A DNA stretch of 64,000 nt from Macrococcus bovicus (GTDB lineage: Bacteria; Bacillota; Bacilli; Staphylococcales; Staphylococcaceae): the NCBI RefSeq assembly GCF_004359575.1, contig NZ_SCWF01000002.1, forward strand, positions 62,001 through 126,000, given 5' to 3'. A program made the position numbers and the translations under genes. Below the pieces are notes generated by a model. That model was given only the letters and a program-made list of their open reading frames with translations, was not told where the DNA came from and searched no databases. Of this stretch, positions 17,749-26,895 are shown one piece after another (the stretch's first letter is position 1; each line of letters opens with the position of its first letter).

Positions 17749-17771
17749 AAGGTGTATTTTAAATGTATCTT
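17749..17771. promoter_or_regulatory. NsrR operator overlapping the hmp start region
   Basis: The left half AAGGTGTATTT and right half AAATGTATCTT flank a single T. The right half reverse-complemented (AAGATACATTT) matches the left at 8 of 11 positions and fits the known NsrR consensus (AAGATGYATTT-type halves). Its position just after the -10 fits repression by NsrR. Confidence 0.75.
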
Positions 17772-17787
17772 TTAGGGGGACTTATTT

Positions 17788-18936
17788 ATGTTATCACAGG
17801 AAACCAGAGAAATAATCAAAGCAACAGTGCCTGTTCTCGAACAGCATGGTACAGAGATCACATCCGTCTTCTATGCCCATATGTTTGAAGAACATCCGGA
17901 ACTGCTCAATGTCTTCAATAAAACAAACCAGAAACTCGGCCGTCAGCAGACTGCGCTTGCTCAGACCGTCCTGGCAGCTGCGAAGCATATTGACCATTTA
18001 GAAGCGATTATCCCGAACGTCAATCAGATCGCACATAAACATAGAGCGCTGGAAATCAAGCCTGAACACTACCCGATTGTCGGTGAGAACCTGATCTATG
18101 CCATCAAGAAAGTATTAGGTGAGGCAGCGACTCCGGAGATCATCAATGCCTGGACTGAGGCATACAGTGTCATTGCTGATGTCTTTATTCAGATGGAAGC
18201 GGCCCTCTATAAAGAAGCGGAATGGCAGGGCTTCAAACCATTCAAAGTGGTACGTGTGAAGGACGAATCTGCGCATATCAAGTCATTTGTTGTGGAACCC
18301 GTGGACGGTACGCAGTTGAAACCGGTCGTGGCGGGCCAGTATATTACGGTCAAAGTCCATCCGGAAGGTGATTCGAACGATATGCTGCGTCACTATTCCA
18401 TCTGTCATACCGATGTATCACAAGGGCTTGAATTTGCAGTGAAACGCGATGTGCAGGGTGACGTCAAAGGTGCAGTATCTAACTATCTGCATGACCGCGT
18501 GAAAGAAGGGGACGAGATCCTGTTATCAGCACCGGCAGGCGAATTTGTCGTTGCTGACACCGACCGTCCACTTGCTTTCATCAGCGGTGGTGTCGGCATG
18601 ACACCGCTCATGGCGATGCTGCACGCGCAGGCGGCTGAAGGAAAGGACATCAAGTTCATTCACTCGGCATATAACCGCGATGAAGTGGCGTTTAAGGATG
18701 AGATCACTTCTTTCCATCATAAGGGAAATGTGCAGTTCTACTTCAATTATTCAGAGAATGCGGGTCGTCTGTCGAAAGAGAAGCTTGAGAAGATATTGAC
18801 AGGTGAGGAAGAAATCTATATGTGTGGCAGCGTCGGTTTCATGGAGAGTCTGCTGGCTATCCTTGATGACATGGGCGTTTCTCGTGACCATGTTCACTTT
18901 GAGCCATTCGGTCCGAAGATGAGTATCACAGCTTAA
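17788..18936 (+). CDS. hmp: Flavohemoprotein (nitric oxide dioxygenase)
   Basis: This is a 382-residue three-domain protein. The N-terminal globin (about 1-135) has its proximal His in the AHKHRALEIKPEHY region. The FAD domain has RHYSICH, and the C-terminal NAD(P)H domain has GGVGMTPL and a CGSVGFM segment. It converts NO plus O2 to nitrate using NAD(P)H, detoxifying NO in the cytoplasm. Length and domain order are standard. It is divergent from nsrR and preceded by an NsrR operator, so NO should induce it. AGGGGG precedes the ATG. It is a single-gene transcript closed by a strong terminator. Confidence 0.95.
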   Translation: MLSQETREIIKATVPVLEQHGTEITSVFYAHMFEEHPELLNVFNKTNQKLGRQQTALAQTVLAAAKHIDHLEAIIPNVNQIAHKHRALEIKPEHYPIVGENLIYAIKKVLGEAATPEIINAWTEAYSVIADVFIQMEAALYKEAEWQGFKPFKVVRVKDESAHIKSFVVEPVDGTQLKPVVAGQYITVKVHPEGDSNDMLRHYSICHTDVSQGLEFAVKRDVQGDVKGAVSNYLHDRVKEGDEILLSAPAGEFVVADTDRPLAFISGGVGMTPLMAMLHAQAAEGKDIKFIHSAYNRDEVAFKDEITSFHHKGNVQFYFNYSENAGRLSKEKLEKILTGEEEIYMCGSVGFMESLLAILDDMGVSRDHVHFEPFGPKMSITA

Positions 18937-18952
18937 TAGGAGTATTGATATG

Positions 18953-18984
18953 CCGGAAGCCGTGCCAGGCTTCCGGTTTTTTTG
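18953..18984 (+). terminator. Terminator after hmp
   Basis: The stem CCGGAAGCC / GGCTTCCGG is followed by TTTTTTT. Confidence 0.9.
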
Positions 18985-19033
18985 TGTTTTAATGCGAGTA
19001 AACCAGCCATTGACAAAAATATTCATCTCAAAT

Positions 19034-19059
19034 GTTTATTTCATAATATTTCCGGTTAT
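19034..19059 (+). promoter_or_regulatory. Candidate sigma-B promoter
   Basis: GTTTAT at 19034-19039 and GGTTAT at 19054-19059, 14 bases apart, resemble the sigma-B consensus GTTTAA / GGGTAT. It lies upstream of DUF3243 and the Mn catalase; a B. subtilis Mn catalase (ydbD) belongs to the sigma-B regulon. Confidence 0.45.
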
Positions 19060-19120
19060 ATAGACAATGTAACCCTTATGGTTATAAAAAGGACTTCGGT
19101 CTTAAAAAGGAGCTATTATC

Positions 19121-19426
19121 ATGTCAAATCTTAATCCAGAACAAGCTGTCAACAACATGAGCAACGAGGACAAAGAACAGATTTTAGCAAGCTTCAATCA
19201 ATTCAAAAGTTTTTTAGGCGACAAAGTCGAAAAAGCTGAGAACATGGGTTTCAGTGATGAAGCAATTGCGAAAGCAGCAGAAAAGTTAGCAGACCAGTTA
19301 GCGAAACATCAGGAACCTAAGAACCGTGAAGAGAAAGTATTGAACGAATTATGGGATAGTGCTGAAGGCGAAGAGAAATCAGCGATTGCCCGCGCATTAG
19401 TAAGAATGGTACAAAAAGAAGCATAA
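19121..19426 (+). CDS. DUF3243 family protein
   Basis: This is a 101-residue soluble, charged, helix-rich protein matching the DUF3243 (YmfJ-like) family. It starts with a short variable segment, then SFNQFKSFLGDKVEKAENMGFSDEAI, and ends with SAIARALVRMVQKEA. The biochemical role is unknown. An AAAAAGGAGC ribosome site precedes the ATG. It lies upstream of Mn catalase, with only a weak hairpin between them, and downstream of a sigma-B-like promoter, so it may belong to the general stress response; that link is inferred. Confidence 0.8.
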   Translation: MSNLNPEQAVNNMSNEDKEQILASFNQFKSFLGDKVEKAENMGFSDEAIAKAAEKLADQLAKHQEPKNREEKVLNELWDSAEGEEKSAIARALVRMVQKEA

Positions 19427-19433
19427 GATAATG

Positions 19434-19459
19434 CAGACTGCGTCAGCGGTCTGTTTTTT
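19434..19459 (+). terminator. Weak hairpin after the DUF3243 gene
   Basis: A short stem, CAGAC / GTCTG, is followed by TTTTTTG. It probably gives partial termination before the Mn catalase gene. Confidence 0.5.
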
Positions 19460-19486
19460 GCTGATTAAAATCTGAGGAGGTATTCT

Positions 19487-20314
19487 ATGTTTTTACATGA
19501 TAAACATCTGCAGTTTGAAGCTAAACCGGTGAAGCCGGATCCCCTTATGGCTAAGCGTGTCCAGGAATTGATTGGCGGTCAGTATGGTGAGATGAGTGTC
19601 GCTATGCAGTATCTGTTCCAAGGTTGGGGCGTCAGAAAGGGCAATGAACAGTATAAAGATCTGCTGCTTGATGTCGGGACAGAAGAACTCGGCCATATCG
19701 AGATGCTGGCGACAATGGTAGGGCGTCTCCTGGACGGCACGTCAATTGAGCACCAGGAAGCAGCGATGAAGGACCCTGCGACCGCTGCTATTCTCAGCGG
19801 TATGAACCCGCAGCATGCGATTGTGGCGGGGATGAATGCACGGCCGGCTGACAGTGTGGGTAATCCTTGGAACGGCAGCTATATTATCTCCAGCGGTAAT
19901 CTGCTCGCTGACTTCCGTGCGAACTTAAATGCAGAGTCACAGGGCCGCACGCAGGCTATCCGTATTTATGAAATGACGGATGATCCAGGCCTCAAAGATA
20001 TGCTTGCAGTCTTGATTGCCCGCGATTCATATCACCAGAATCTATGGCTCCAGGCGATTGCGGAACTTGAAGAGGTAGAAGGCAAGATCACTCCTGGTTC
20101 CTTCGACCGTAAACTGGAACGTGAGGATATCGCCTTCTCGCTCTATAATCACTCAGCAAGCTCAGAAGAAAGCGCTAAAGGTTCATGGGCGAAAGGCAAG
20201 ACACCTGCAGGCGACGGGAAATTCAAATATGAATCAAAAGTCCTGGTAGAAGGGGCAGTCCCTGAACTTGAAAATCCGCATCCATCGCTTCATTCAACGA
20301 AACCAAAGAAATAA
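19487..20314 (+). CDS. Manganese (non-haem) catalase
   Basis: This is a 275-residue ferritin-like di-manganese catalase. It shows the N-terminal KHLQFEAKPVKPDP segment and a metal-binding EELGHIEML (E..H) typical of the family. A later SYHQNLWLQAI helix should carry the second set of ligands. It decomposes H2O2 to water and oxygen in the cytoplasm without haem. Length fits the family. A TGAGGAGG ribosome site precedes the ATG. It follows DUF3243 and ends in a GC-rich hairpin. The nearby hmp suggests a redox-stress neighbourhood. Confidence 0.92.
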   Translation: MFLHDKHLQFEAKPVKPDPLMAKRVQELIGGQYGEMSVAMQYLFQGWGVRKGNEQYKDLLLDVGTEELGHIEMLATMVGRLLDGTSIEHQEAAMKDPATAAILSGMNPQHAIVAGMNARPADSVGNPWNGSYIISSGNLLADFRANLNAESQGRTQAIRIYEMTDDPGLKDMLAVLIARDSYHQNLWLQAIAELEEVEGKITPGSFDRKLEREDIAFSLYNHSASSEESAKGSWAKGKTPAGDGKFKYESKVLVEGAVPELENPHPSLHSTKPKK

Positions 20315-20319
20315 TTAAC

Positions 20320-20355
20320 AACCCCGGGAGCTCAGAGAGCTTGCCGGGGTTATTG
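20320..20355 (+). terminator. Hairpin after Mn catalase
   Basis: The outer stem AACCCCGG / CCGGGGTT encloses an inner GAGCTC / GAGCTT stem. Only a weak T-tract follows (ATTGTC). Confidence 0.6.
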
Positions 20356-20423
20356 TCTGTATGGTGATAAAAAGGAGTCCGCTATTCCATAAATGGCGGA
20401 CACCTCCTACCGCTAGCCACATA

Positions 20424-20459
20424 AAATAACCACTTCCAGTTATCCGGAAGTGGTTATTT
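20424..20459. terminator. Terminator for folD (minus strand)
   Basis: A 14-bp stem, AAATAACCACTTCC / GGAAGTGGTTATTT, lies just beyond the folD stop. Confidence 0.75.
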
Positions 20460-20468
20460 GTCATCCCG

Positions 20469-21317
20469 TTATTTGACGGAACGCTGTGCTGCAAGCAAGG
20501 TGTTGTTCAGCACCATGGTAATGGTCAGCGGTCCTACACCACCAGGTACAGGTGTAATGGCGCCGGCTACTTCTGAGACTTCGTCATATTTCACGTCGCC
20601 TGTCAGCTTGCCGTCAACCACTGTGTTTCCGACGTCTACGATGACCGCGCCCGGCTTCACATCGTCTTTTGTGACAAGGCCAGGTTTACCGACTGCAGAG
20701 ACGATGACGTCTGAACGTTTCAATGTTTCTTTCATATTCGTGCTGCGTGAGTGAAGCAGGGTCACTGTTGCATTCGCATCAGTCAGCAGTTTGGCAACAG
20801 GCTGACCGACGATGTGTGAACGGCCGATGACGGCAACTTCTTTACCGGTCAGATCGATGTCCGCGTTCTTCAGGATTTCCATGATACCGAGTGGTGTACA
20901 AGGAATGAATGTTTCCATCCCTGCATACAGGCGGCCGATGTTGATCGGATTGAAACCGTCCACGTCTTTTTTAGGGTCGATTGCTTCCAGTACTTTTTCT
21001 TCAGAGATTTGTTGCGGCAGCGGGACCTGTACCAAGATGCCGTGGACAGCCGGATCTTCATTCAGGCGCTTGATTTCTGCCAGGACTTCTTCTTCTGTCG
21101 CAGTTTCGTCCATCTTGACGATTTCCGATGACATGCCGATCTTCTCTGCTGATTTCTTCTTGTTGTTGACATAACTCTGGCTCGCACCGTCGTTACCGAC
21201 AAGGATAACGGTCAAGTTAGGTGTCGTGCCTTGTTCCTTCAGTTTTTCCACTTCTCTCTGCAGGCCTGCACGGTATTCCTGTGCGATTGCCTTACCGTCT
21301 AACACTTTTGCTGTCAT
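20469..21317 (-). CDS. folD: Bifunctional methylenetetrahydrofolate dehydrogenase / methenyltetrahydrofolate cyclohydrolase
   Basis: This is a 282-residue FolD with the signatures [13 protein letters not shown] (catalytic Lys region), [17 protein letters not shown] and the NADP-binding [11 protein letters not shown]. It interconverts 5,10-methylene- and 10-formyl-tetrahydrofolate. Formyl-THF is the one-carbon donor for PurN and PurH in the neighbouring operon. The start at 21317 (MTAKVLDG) is chosen because AGGAGGAGA precedes it; the longer frame would run through the regulatory region. It is divergent from purE, with PurR-box-like sites between them, one close to folD, so co-control with purine synthesis is likely. 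Confidence 0.95.
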   Translation of the reverse strand: MTAKVLDGKAIAQEYRAGLQREVEKLKEQGTTPNLTVILVGNDGASQSYVNNKKKSAEKIGMSSEIVKMDETATEEEVLAEIKRLNEDPAVHGILVQVPLPQQISEEKVLEAIDPKKDVDGFNPINIGRLYAGMETFIPCTPLGIMEILKNADIDLTGKEVAVIGRSHIVGQPVAKLLTDANATVTLLHSRSTNMKETLKRSDVIVSAVGKPGLVTKDDVKPGAVIVDVGNTVVDGKLTGDVKYDEVSEVAGAITPVPGGVGPLTITMVLNNTLLAAQRSVK

Positions 21318-21331
21318 GCTGTCTCCTCCTG

Positions 21332-21344
21332 TAAATCGAACATT
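21332..21344. promoter_or_regulatory. PurR-box-like site near folD
   Basis: TAAATCGAACATT fits the PurR box (AWWWCCGAACWWT) apart from one base in the CCGAAC core. It sits 15 bp upstream of the folD start. Confidence 0.55.
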
Positions 21345-21374
21345 TTTAATTAATTTCAACTTAATTATCACTAG

Positions 21375-21387
21375 AAACCGAACTAAT
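21375..21387. promoter_or_regulatory. PurR box 1 of the purE control region
   Basis: AAACCGAACTAAT carries the exact CCGAAC core of the PurR box and is paired with an inverted second box at 21416-21428. Confidence 0.7.
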
Positions 21388-21415
21388 TTCGAATAATTTA
21401 CTTAAAATTAATTAA

Positions 21416-21428
21416 AATGTTCGTTTAT
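21416..21428. promoter_or_regulatory. PurR box 2 (inverted) of the purE control region
   Basis: Read on the minus strand this is ATAAACGAACATT, one base off the core. It is inverted relative to box 1 and lies immediately upstream of the purE -35, as in the B. subtilis pur arrangement. Confidence 0.65.
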
Positions 21429-21432
21429 TCGA

Positions 21433-21461
21433 TTGAAATCTGATAGCACTACTGGTATGCT
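21433..21461 (+). promoter_or_regulatory. purE operon promoter
   Basis: TTGAAA at 21433-21438, a 17-base spacer and TATGCT at 21456-21461 with an upstream TG. The leader to the ATG is only about 55 bases, too short for a purine riboswitch. Confidence 0.75.
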
Positions 21462-21520
21462 ACTACTGTAATCATCTCAATTTATGAAACGGTTTTCAAT
21501 AGATATGGAGGTAATTTTTG

Positions 21521-22003
21521 ATGAAAGTTGCTGTAGTTATGGGGTCGTCATCTGACTGGCCGACGATGAAGGAAGCCGTCACTGTTCTGGAGTCATTCGG
21601 CATTGCCGCTGAGGCTTCAGTGGTGTCTGCCCACCGCACGCCGCTGCAGATGGTCGACTTCGCACGCGAGGCGAGAACGCAGGGGGTTGACGTCATTATC
21701 GCTGGTGCTGGAGGCGCCGCTCATTTACCGGGTATGATCGCCTCTATGACGACACTGCCTGTCATCGGTGTACCGATTGAGACTAAGACGTTAAAAGGAT
21801 TGGACTCACTGCTATCCATCGTCCAGATGCCCGGCGGTATACCTGTTGCCACAACGGCCATCGGTTCAGCCGGTGCGAAGAATGCGGGGATTCTGGCCGC
21901 ACGTATCTTAAGTCTGAAGGACGAGGCTTTAGTTGAGAAACTGGATGACTACGAAGCGTCCCTTGTCGAGAAAGTGGAGGCGATGCAGCATGACTTACAC
22001 TAA
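21521..22003 (+). CDS. purE: N5-carboxyaminoimidazole ribonucleotide mutase
   Basis: This 160-residue class I PurE converts N5-CAIR, made by PurK, to CAIR. The signature GSSSDWPTM is at the N-terminus, SAHRTP follows (catalytic His), then [11 protein letters not shown]. It is the first gene of the eleven-gene purine operon. The ATG at 21521 has GGAGG eight to ten bases upstream; a TTG in frame just before it is not needed. The last 14 bases overlap purK, suggesting translational coupling. PurR boxes upstream imply repression when purines are abundant. Confidence 0.96.
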   Translation: MKVAVVMGSSSDWPTMKEAVTVLESFGIAAEASVVSAHRTPLQMVDFAREARTQGVDVIIAGAGGAAHLPGMIASMTTLPVIGVPIETKTLKGLDSLLSIVQMPGGIPVATTAIGSAGAKNAGILAARILSLKDEALVEKLDDYEASLVEKVEAMQHDLH

Positions 22004-23099
22004 ACTGGCGGTCGGCTCAACGATCGGCATCATCGGCGGGGGACAGCTCGGCAAGATGATGGCACAAAGTGCGCAGGCACGCGGCTTTAAAGTCGCTGTC
22101 CTCGATCCGGATGACACGTGTCCCGCACGCTACGTCAGCCATCATTTCATTCAGGCGCCTTATAACGACAGTGAAGCCCTGCAGCAGCTGGGGGCACTGT
22201 CTGACGTCATCACGTATGAATTTGAGAATATCAGCGGCGAGGCCCTCAGCAAGATCACCTCACAGTTCAACGTGCCGCAAGGGGCAGAGACGGTCGTCAC
22301 CCTGCAGAATCGCCTCGCTGAAAAAACAGCACTTAAAGAAGCGGGTGCAGCGGTAGTGCCGTTTGTCTCTGTGACGAATCAGGAGGGACTGCAGGAGGCT
22401 GCTGAGACGCTCGGTTTCCCGTTTATGCTGAAGACGACGTTCGGCGGTTATGACGGTAAAGGTCAGCTGGTCATCGCAAGTGCTGAGGACTTCAAGCAGG
22501 CAGATGAACTCCTCGCGGTCCGTCCTTGTGTCGCTGAAAAACGCATCAACTTAAAATCAGAGATCTCCATCACCGCTACTGCTGCCGTGGACGGCCAGGT
22601 GGTCTTCTTCCCGGTACAGGAGAACATACATCGCAACCAGATTCTCTATAAAACGACGGTGACCGGTGAGCATCCGTCTCAGGCGCAGGCGGTGGATGAA
22701 GTCAAGAAAATCATGCAGGCCATTTATTTTGTCGGCACTTTTACGGTCGAGTTCTTCATCGACCAGGATGACACGCTCTATGTCAATGAAATTGCGCCAC
22801 GTCCCCATAATTCCGGACATTACTCAATCGAAGCATGTGATTATTCGCAGTTCGATACCCATATTCTCAGCGTCGCCGGCTGGCAGCTGCCGGAGCGGAT
22901 TGAATTGCTGAAGCCTGCTGTGATGTTCAACTTGCTCGGTCAGGACCTTGACACGATGGAGGATGTCTTCAGCGACCATGCTGACTGGCATGTCCATGTC
23001 TACGGCAAGGAAACCCGTAAGGACAACCGCAAGATGGGCCACGTGACGATTCTTGATCTGAATAACGACTATGAAGCGATTTATAAGGAGAGAATGTAG
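21990..23099 (+). CDS. purK: N5-carboxyaminoimidazole ribonucleotide synthase (ATPase subunit)
   Basis: This 369-residue ATP-grasp enzyme makes N5-CAIR from AIR, bicarbonate and ATP, the substrate of PurE. An N-terminal [14 protein letters not shown] nucleotide-binding fold is visible, followed by GGYDGKGQ and the ATP-grasp metal region [13 protein letters not shown]. The start at 21990 is inside the purE end; an upstream in-frame ATG at 21933 would read 19 unrelated residues out of purE. purC begins one base after its TAG. Confidence 0.95.
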   Translation: MTYTKLAVGSTIGIIGGGQLGKMMAQSAQARGFKVAVLDPDDTCPARYVSHHFIQAPYNDSEALQQLGALSDVITYEFENISGEALSKITSQFNVPQGAETVVTLQNRLAEKTALKEAGAAVVPFVSVTNQEGLQEAAETLGFPFMLKTTFGGYDGKGQLVIASAEDFKQADELLAVRPCVAEKRINLKSEISITATAAVDGQVVFFPVQENIHRNQILYKTTVTGEHPSQAQAVDEVKKIMQAIYFVGTFTVEFFIDQDDTLYVNEIAPRPHNSGHYSIEACDYSQFDTHILSVAGWQLPERIELLKPAVMFNLLGQDLDTMEDVFSDHADWHVHVYGKETRKDNRKMGHVTILDLNNDYEAIYKERM

Positions 23100-23798
23100 A
23101 TGTTAGTGTATGAAGGTAAAGCGAAACGCGTCTTTTCAACAGATGATGAGCAGGTCTACCGTATCGAGTACAAGGATGAAGTGACGGCCGGGAACGGCGC
23201 GAAGAAGGATGTCATGGCAGGAAAAGGCCGGCTGAACAACCTGATCACAAGCCGCTTCTTCGAATTATTGATGGACGCGGGCTATCCATCACATTTCATT
23301 GAACGTCTGTCAGACACTGAACAGCTGGTCAGAAAAGTCGATATCACCCCCCTCGAAGTCGTCGTACGTAACATCGCAGCAGGCTCCATCACAAAGCGTC
23401 TCGGTTTCACAAAAGGTGAAAGCTTCAGACAGCCGCTCGTTGAGTTCTACTACAAGAAAGATGAGCTGAACGATCCGCTTGTCACAGATGACCATGTCAA
23501 GCTGCTTGGTATTGCGGACGATGTTGAGATTGCTGAACTGAAACGTCAGGCACTTGCCATCAACGACCACCTGATCGCGCTCATGAACCGTATGAACCTC
23601 GACCTTGTCGACTTCAAGATTGAATTCGGTAAGGATAAGGACGGTCATATCCTGCTTGCTGATGAAATCTCACCTGACACGTGCCGCATCTGGGACAAGG
23701 AGACAAAAGAGAATTTTGATAAAGATGTGTACAGGGAAGAGACAGGCTCACTGATTGACACTTACATCCACTTCTACAATAAAATGGAGGCTTTATAA
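23100..23798 (+). CDS. purC: SAICAR synthase
   Basis: This is a 232-residue SAICAR synthetase. It condenses CAIR with aspartate using ATP. The family motifs [21 protein letters not shown] and [14 protein letters not shown] are present. It abuts purK, whose end carries an AAGGAG ribosome site, and purS follows two bases later. purB, which sits between purK and purC in B. subtilis, is absent here, as in Staphylococcus, so adenylosuccinate lyase must be encoded elsewhere. Confidence 0.96.
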   Translation: MLVYEGKAKRVFSTDDEQVYRIEYKDEVTAGNGAKKDVMAGKGRLNNLITSRFFELLMDAGYPSHFIERLSDTEQLVRKVDITPLEVVVRNIAAGSITKRLGFTKGESFRQPLVEFYYKKDELNDPLVTDDHVKLLGIADDVEIAELKRQALAINDHLIALMNRMNLDLVDFKIEFGKDKDGHILLADEISPDTCRIWDKETKENFDKDVYREETGSLIDTYIHFYNKMEAL

Positions 23799-23800
23799 TC

Positions 23801-24052
23801 ATGAAAAACATCGAACTTTACATCACATTACAGAAACAGGTTTTAGATACGCAAGGTCAGACATTGACGCGTGCCGTGCACGATTTAGGTTACAGCGGGG
23901 TCAATGATATCCGGGTCGGCAAAGTCCTGTATATGACAGTGGACGAAGCGACAGATGCAGCAGTGGATAATGTTGTACGGACACTCAGTGAGAAGTTATT
24001 CGCGAATACCGTCATTGAAGAGTACAGCTACAAAGTCGTGGAGGCGGAATAA
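23801..24052 (+). CDS. purS: Phosphoribosylformylglycinamidine synthase subunit PurS
   Basis: This 83-residue small subunit bridges PurL and PurQ in the Gram-positive FGAM synthase. It shows the family pattern [18 protein letters not shown], then [13 protein letters not shown]. Its stop overlaps the purQ start (TAATG), which supports equimolar translation of a complex. Confidence 0.95.
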   Translation: MKNIELYITLQKQVLDTQGQTLTRAVHDLGYSGVNDIRVGKVLYMTVDEATDAAVDNVVRTLSEKLFANTVIEEYSYKVVEAE

Positions 24053-24714
24053 TGAAGTTTGCGGTCATTGAATTTCCGGGGTCAAACTGTGACCGGGATA
24101 TGCTGAATGCAGCGCTCATCACAGGTATGGAGGCAGAATATGTGGACTACCGCAAGACGTCACTGGAGGGTTATGACGGTGTGCTGATTCCGGGCGGGTT
24201 CTCGTTCGGCGATTACCTGCGCTGCGGTGCGATGGCACGAGTCGCACCGATTGTCGATGAAGTCAGACGTTTCGCTGATGAAGGGAAGCCCATCCTTGGT
24301 GTCTGTAACGGCTTCCAGATCCTGACGGAGATCGGTTTACTGCCGGGCGCGCTGCTCCATAACGAAAGCCACCGCTTTATCTGTCGTGATGAGCACCTGA
24401 CCATCGTCAACCATGAGACGCAGTTCACGCATCTATATGACGAAAATGAAACAGTGGTCTACCCGATCGCCCACGGTGAAGGGTCCTACTACTGTTCAGA
24501 AGAGACTTTACAGGAACTGAAGGCTAACAGGCAGATTATATTATCCTATTCCGAGAATCCGAACGGTTCTTTAGAAGATATCGCCGGCATCATCAACAAG
24601 GCAGGCAATGTCTGTGGCATGATGCCTCATCCAGAGCGTGCGATGGATACGCTGCTCGGTTCTGACGACGGTAGACGTTTATTCCAAGGTATTCTAGAAA
24701 GCTGGGGGAAATAA
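24052..24714 (+). CDS. purQ: Phosphoribosylformylglycinamidine synthase, glutaminase subunit PurQ
   Basis: This 220-residue class I glutamine amidotransferase supplies ammonia to PurL. The nucleophile Cys lies in GVCNGFQIL, and the His and Glu of the triad lie in MPHPERAMD. The N-terminus [13 protein letters not shown] is typical of PurQ. It overlaps purS by one base and is followed three bases later by purL, so the three-subunit enzyme is encoded contiguously. Confidence 0.96.
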   Translation: MKFAVIEFPGSNCDRDMLNAALITGMEAEYVDYRKTSLEGYDGVLIPGGFSFGDYLRCGAMARVAPIVDEVRRFADEGKPILGVCNGFQILTEIGLLPGALLHNESHRFICRDEHLTIVNHETQFTHLYDENETVVYPIAHGEGSYYCSEETLQELKANRQIILSYSENPNGSLEDIAGIINKAGNVCGMMPHPERAMDTLLGSDDGRRLFQGILESWGK

Positions 24715-24717
24715 CAG

Positions 24718-26895
24718 ATGAGATTTTTAGAGCCAACGATTGATGAGATCAAGATCAACAGATTATATGCGGATATGGGGCTGTCAGATGCTGAGTACGA
24801 CAAAGTGTGTGATATTTTAGGCCGCATGCCGAACTATACAGAGATCGGCATCTTCTCCGTGATGTGGAGTGAACACTGTTCCTATAAGCATTCAAAGCCG
24901 TTCCTGAAGCAGTTCCCGACGTCCGGTGAGCGTGTCCTGATGGGGCCGGGTGAAGGCGCGGGAGTGGTCGACATCGGTGACAACCAGGCTGTCGTCTTCA
25001 AAGTGGAATCCCATAACCATCCGAGTGCGATTGAACCTTACCAAGGGGCGGCGACAGGTGTCGGCGGTATCGTCCGTGACATCGCCTCTATCGGTGCACG
25101 GCCGGTTCAGCTCTTGAACAGTCTGCGTTTCGGAGAACTGGATGCCAAACAGAACCAGCGTCTCTTCTCCGGGGTCGTTGCCGGTATCGGCGGTTACGGC
25201 AACTGTATCGGTATCCCGACAGTCGCAGGCGAGATTGAATTTGACTCACAGTATGACGGCAATCCGCTGGTCAATGCGATGTGTGTCGGTGTCATCGACC
25301 ACGACAAGATCCAGAAGGGGACGGCGAAAGGGACCGGCAACCCGGTTATCTATGTCGGTCTGAAGACAGGACGCGACGGTATCCACGGTGCGACGTTTGC
25401 ATCAGAGGAGCTGAACGAGGAATCTGAATCCAAGCGGCCGTCTGTTCAGATCGGTGATCCATTTGTCGGCAAGAAGCTGATGGAAGCGACACTTGAAGCC
25501 ATCACTTATCCGGAGCTTGTCGGCATCCAGGATATGGGGGCAGCTGGTCTGACGTCCTCTTCATCTGAGATGGCAGCAAAAGGCGGTTCAGGCATCCATC
25601 TGCACCTTGAGAAGGTACCGACACGCGAGCCGGGCATCTCCCCTTATGAGATGATGCTCTCTGAGACGCAGGAGCGCATGCTGCTCGTCGTTCAGAAAGG
25701 GACGGAACAGAAGTTCCTTGATCTGTTCGACCATCATGAGCTGGACAGTGCCGTTATCGGTGAAGTGACGCATACAGACCGCTTCGTCCTGAGCTATGAG
25801 GGTGAGGTCTATGCAGATATTCCGGTGCAGCCGTTGAGCGACGAGGCGCCTGTCTATGTGCTTGAAGGCAAGGCCGCTGACTATCAGGCAGTCGAGCATG
25901 ACTACTCCCGTATCGATGCCCAGGACGTCTTTGACCGTCTGCTGAAGCATCCGACCCTGGCCTCTAAAACATGGGCCTACTCCCAGTATGACCAGCAGGT
26001 CGGGGCGAACACCATCATCAAGCCAGGCCTGTCAGCCGGCGTGACCCGTGTCGAAGGGACGACTAAGGCCATTGCGTCAACGATTGACGGCGAAGCACGC
26101 TACGTCTTCAACCATCCTTACCAGGGCGGTAAGATGGTCGTTGCTGAGGCCTACCGCAACTTGATCGCGGTCGGCAGTCTGCCGCTTGCGATGACGGACT
26201 GCCTGAACTACGGTAACCCGGAGAAACCGGAGATCTACCAGCAGCTTGCGGATTCAACGCGGGGGATGGCTGAAGCCTGCCGGGAACTCAATACACCGGT
26301 CGTCTCAGGGAATGTCTCCCTCTATAATGAGACAAAAGGTGAAGCCATCTTCCCGACACCGGTCGTCGGTATGGTCGGCTTAATAGAGGATATTGAATAT
26401 TTACGCGACTTCACACCGACAGAAGGTGAATCGATCTACTTAGTCGGCGCAACAGGCACAGACTTCAGCGGCTCGCAGATCGAGAAGCTGCTCTTTGATG
26501 AAGTGGCGCACTCAGAAGTAGCGATTGATCTGGCACTTGAAGCTGAACGCGGTGCAGCCATCCGTGAACTGATCACAGGCGGCAAGCTGTCTCACGTGCA
26601 GGCAGTCGGTAAGGGCGGCGTCGCCATCAAGCTCGCGCAGATGGCAGCCTATCTGGAAACCGGGATTGAAGCGAAGATCGATATTCCTGTCGAGCAGCTC
26701 TTCAGTGAGACCCAGGGGCGTTATCTCCTGATCGCCAAGGAAGACATTGAACTGCAGGATGCGATTAAAATCGGTACGTTCGGCACTGAGCGCTTCAGAG
26801 TTGAAGCGAATAACGGCGTGGTTGAACAGGATGTGAACAGTATCATCAGTACGTGGAGAGGGGCAATCGACCAATGTATGACATCCGCGGTCTAA
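24718..26895 (+). CDS. purL: Phosphoribosylformylglycinamidine synthase subunit PurL
   Basis: This is the 725-residue small form of PurL, which needs PurS and PurQ. It turns FGAR into FGAM with ATP and ammonia. Recognisable segments are [12 protein letters not shown] near the N-terminus, [37 protein letters not shown] and [10 protein letters not shown]. Its last 22 bases overlap purF. Length fits the Bacillus/Staphylococcus family. Confidence 0.97.
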   Translation: MRFLEPTIDEIKINRLYADMGLSDAEYDKVCDILGRMPNYTEIGIFSVMWSEHCSYKHSKPFLKQFPTSGERVLMGPGEGAGVVDIGDNQAVVFKVESHNHPSAIEPYQGAATGVGGIVRDIASIGARPVQLLNSLRFGELDAKQNQRLFSGVVAGIGGYGNCIGIPTVAGEIEFDSQYDGNPLVNAMCVGVIDHDKIQKGTAKGTGNPVIYVGLKTGRDGIHGATFASEELNEESESKRPSVQIGDPFVGKKLMEATLEAITYPELVGIQDMGAAGLTSSSSEMAAKGGSGIHLHLEKVPTREPGISPYEMMLSETQERMLLVVQKGTEQKFLDLFDHHELDSAVIGEVTHTDRFVLSYEGEVYADIPVQPLSDEAPVYVLEGKAADYQAVEHDYSRIDAQDVFDRLLKHPTLASKTWAYSQYDQQVGANTIIKPGLSAGVTRVEGTTKAIASTIDGEARYVFNHPYQGGKMVVAEAYRNLIAVGSLPLAMTDCLNYGNPEKPEIYQQLADSTRGMAEACRELNTPVVSGNVSLYNETKGEAIFPTPVVGMVGLIEDIEYLRDFTPTEGESIYLVGATGTDFSGSQIEKLLFDEVAHSEVAIDLALEAERGAAIRELITGGKLSHVQAVGKGGVAIKLAQMAAYLETGIEAKIDIPVEQLFSETQGRYLLIAKEDIELQDAIKIGTFGTERFRVEANNGVVEQDVNSIISTWRGAIDQCMTSAV

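Noticed and set aside
20372-20405. Hairpin AGGAGTCCGC ... GCGGACACCTCCT between Mn catalase and folD
   Set aside because: It looks striking, but no ORF starts from either AGGAGG and it lies between two convergent terminators. No function can be supported.
21318-21371. Longer folD start at 21371
   Set aside because: The extra 18 codons cover a PurR-like box and lack a ribosome site, while MTAKVLDG at 21317 has AGGAGGAG upstream.
21484-21500. cre-like catabolite site (TGAAACGGTTTTCA) in the purE leader
   Set aside because: The central CG spacing does not fit the CcpA consensus; one base is missing between the arms.
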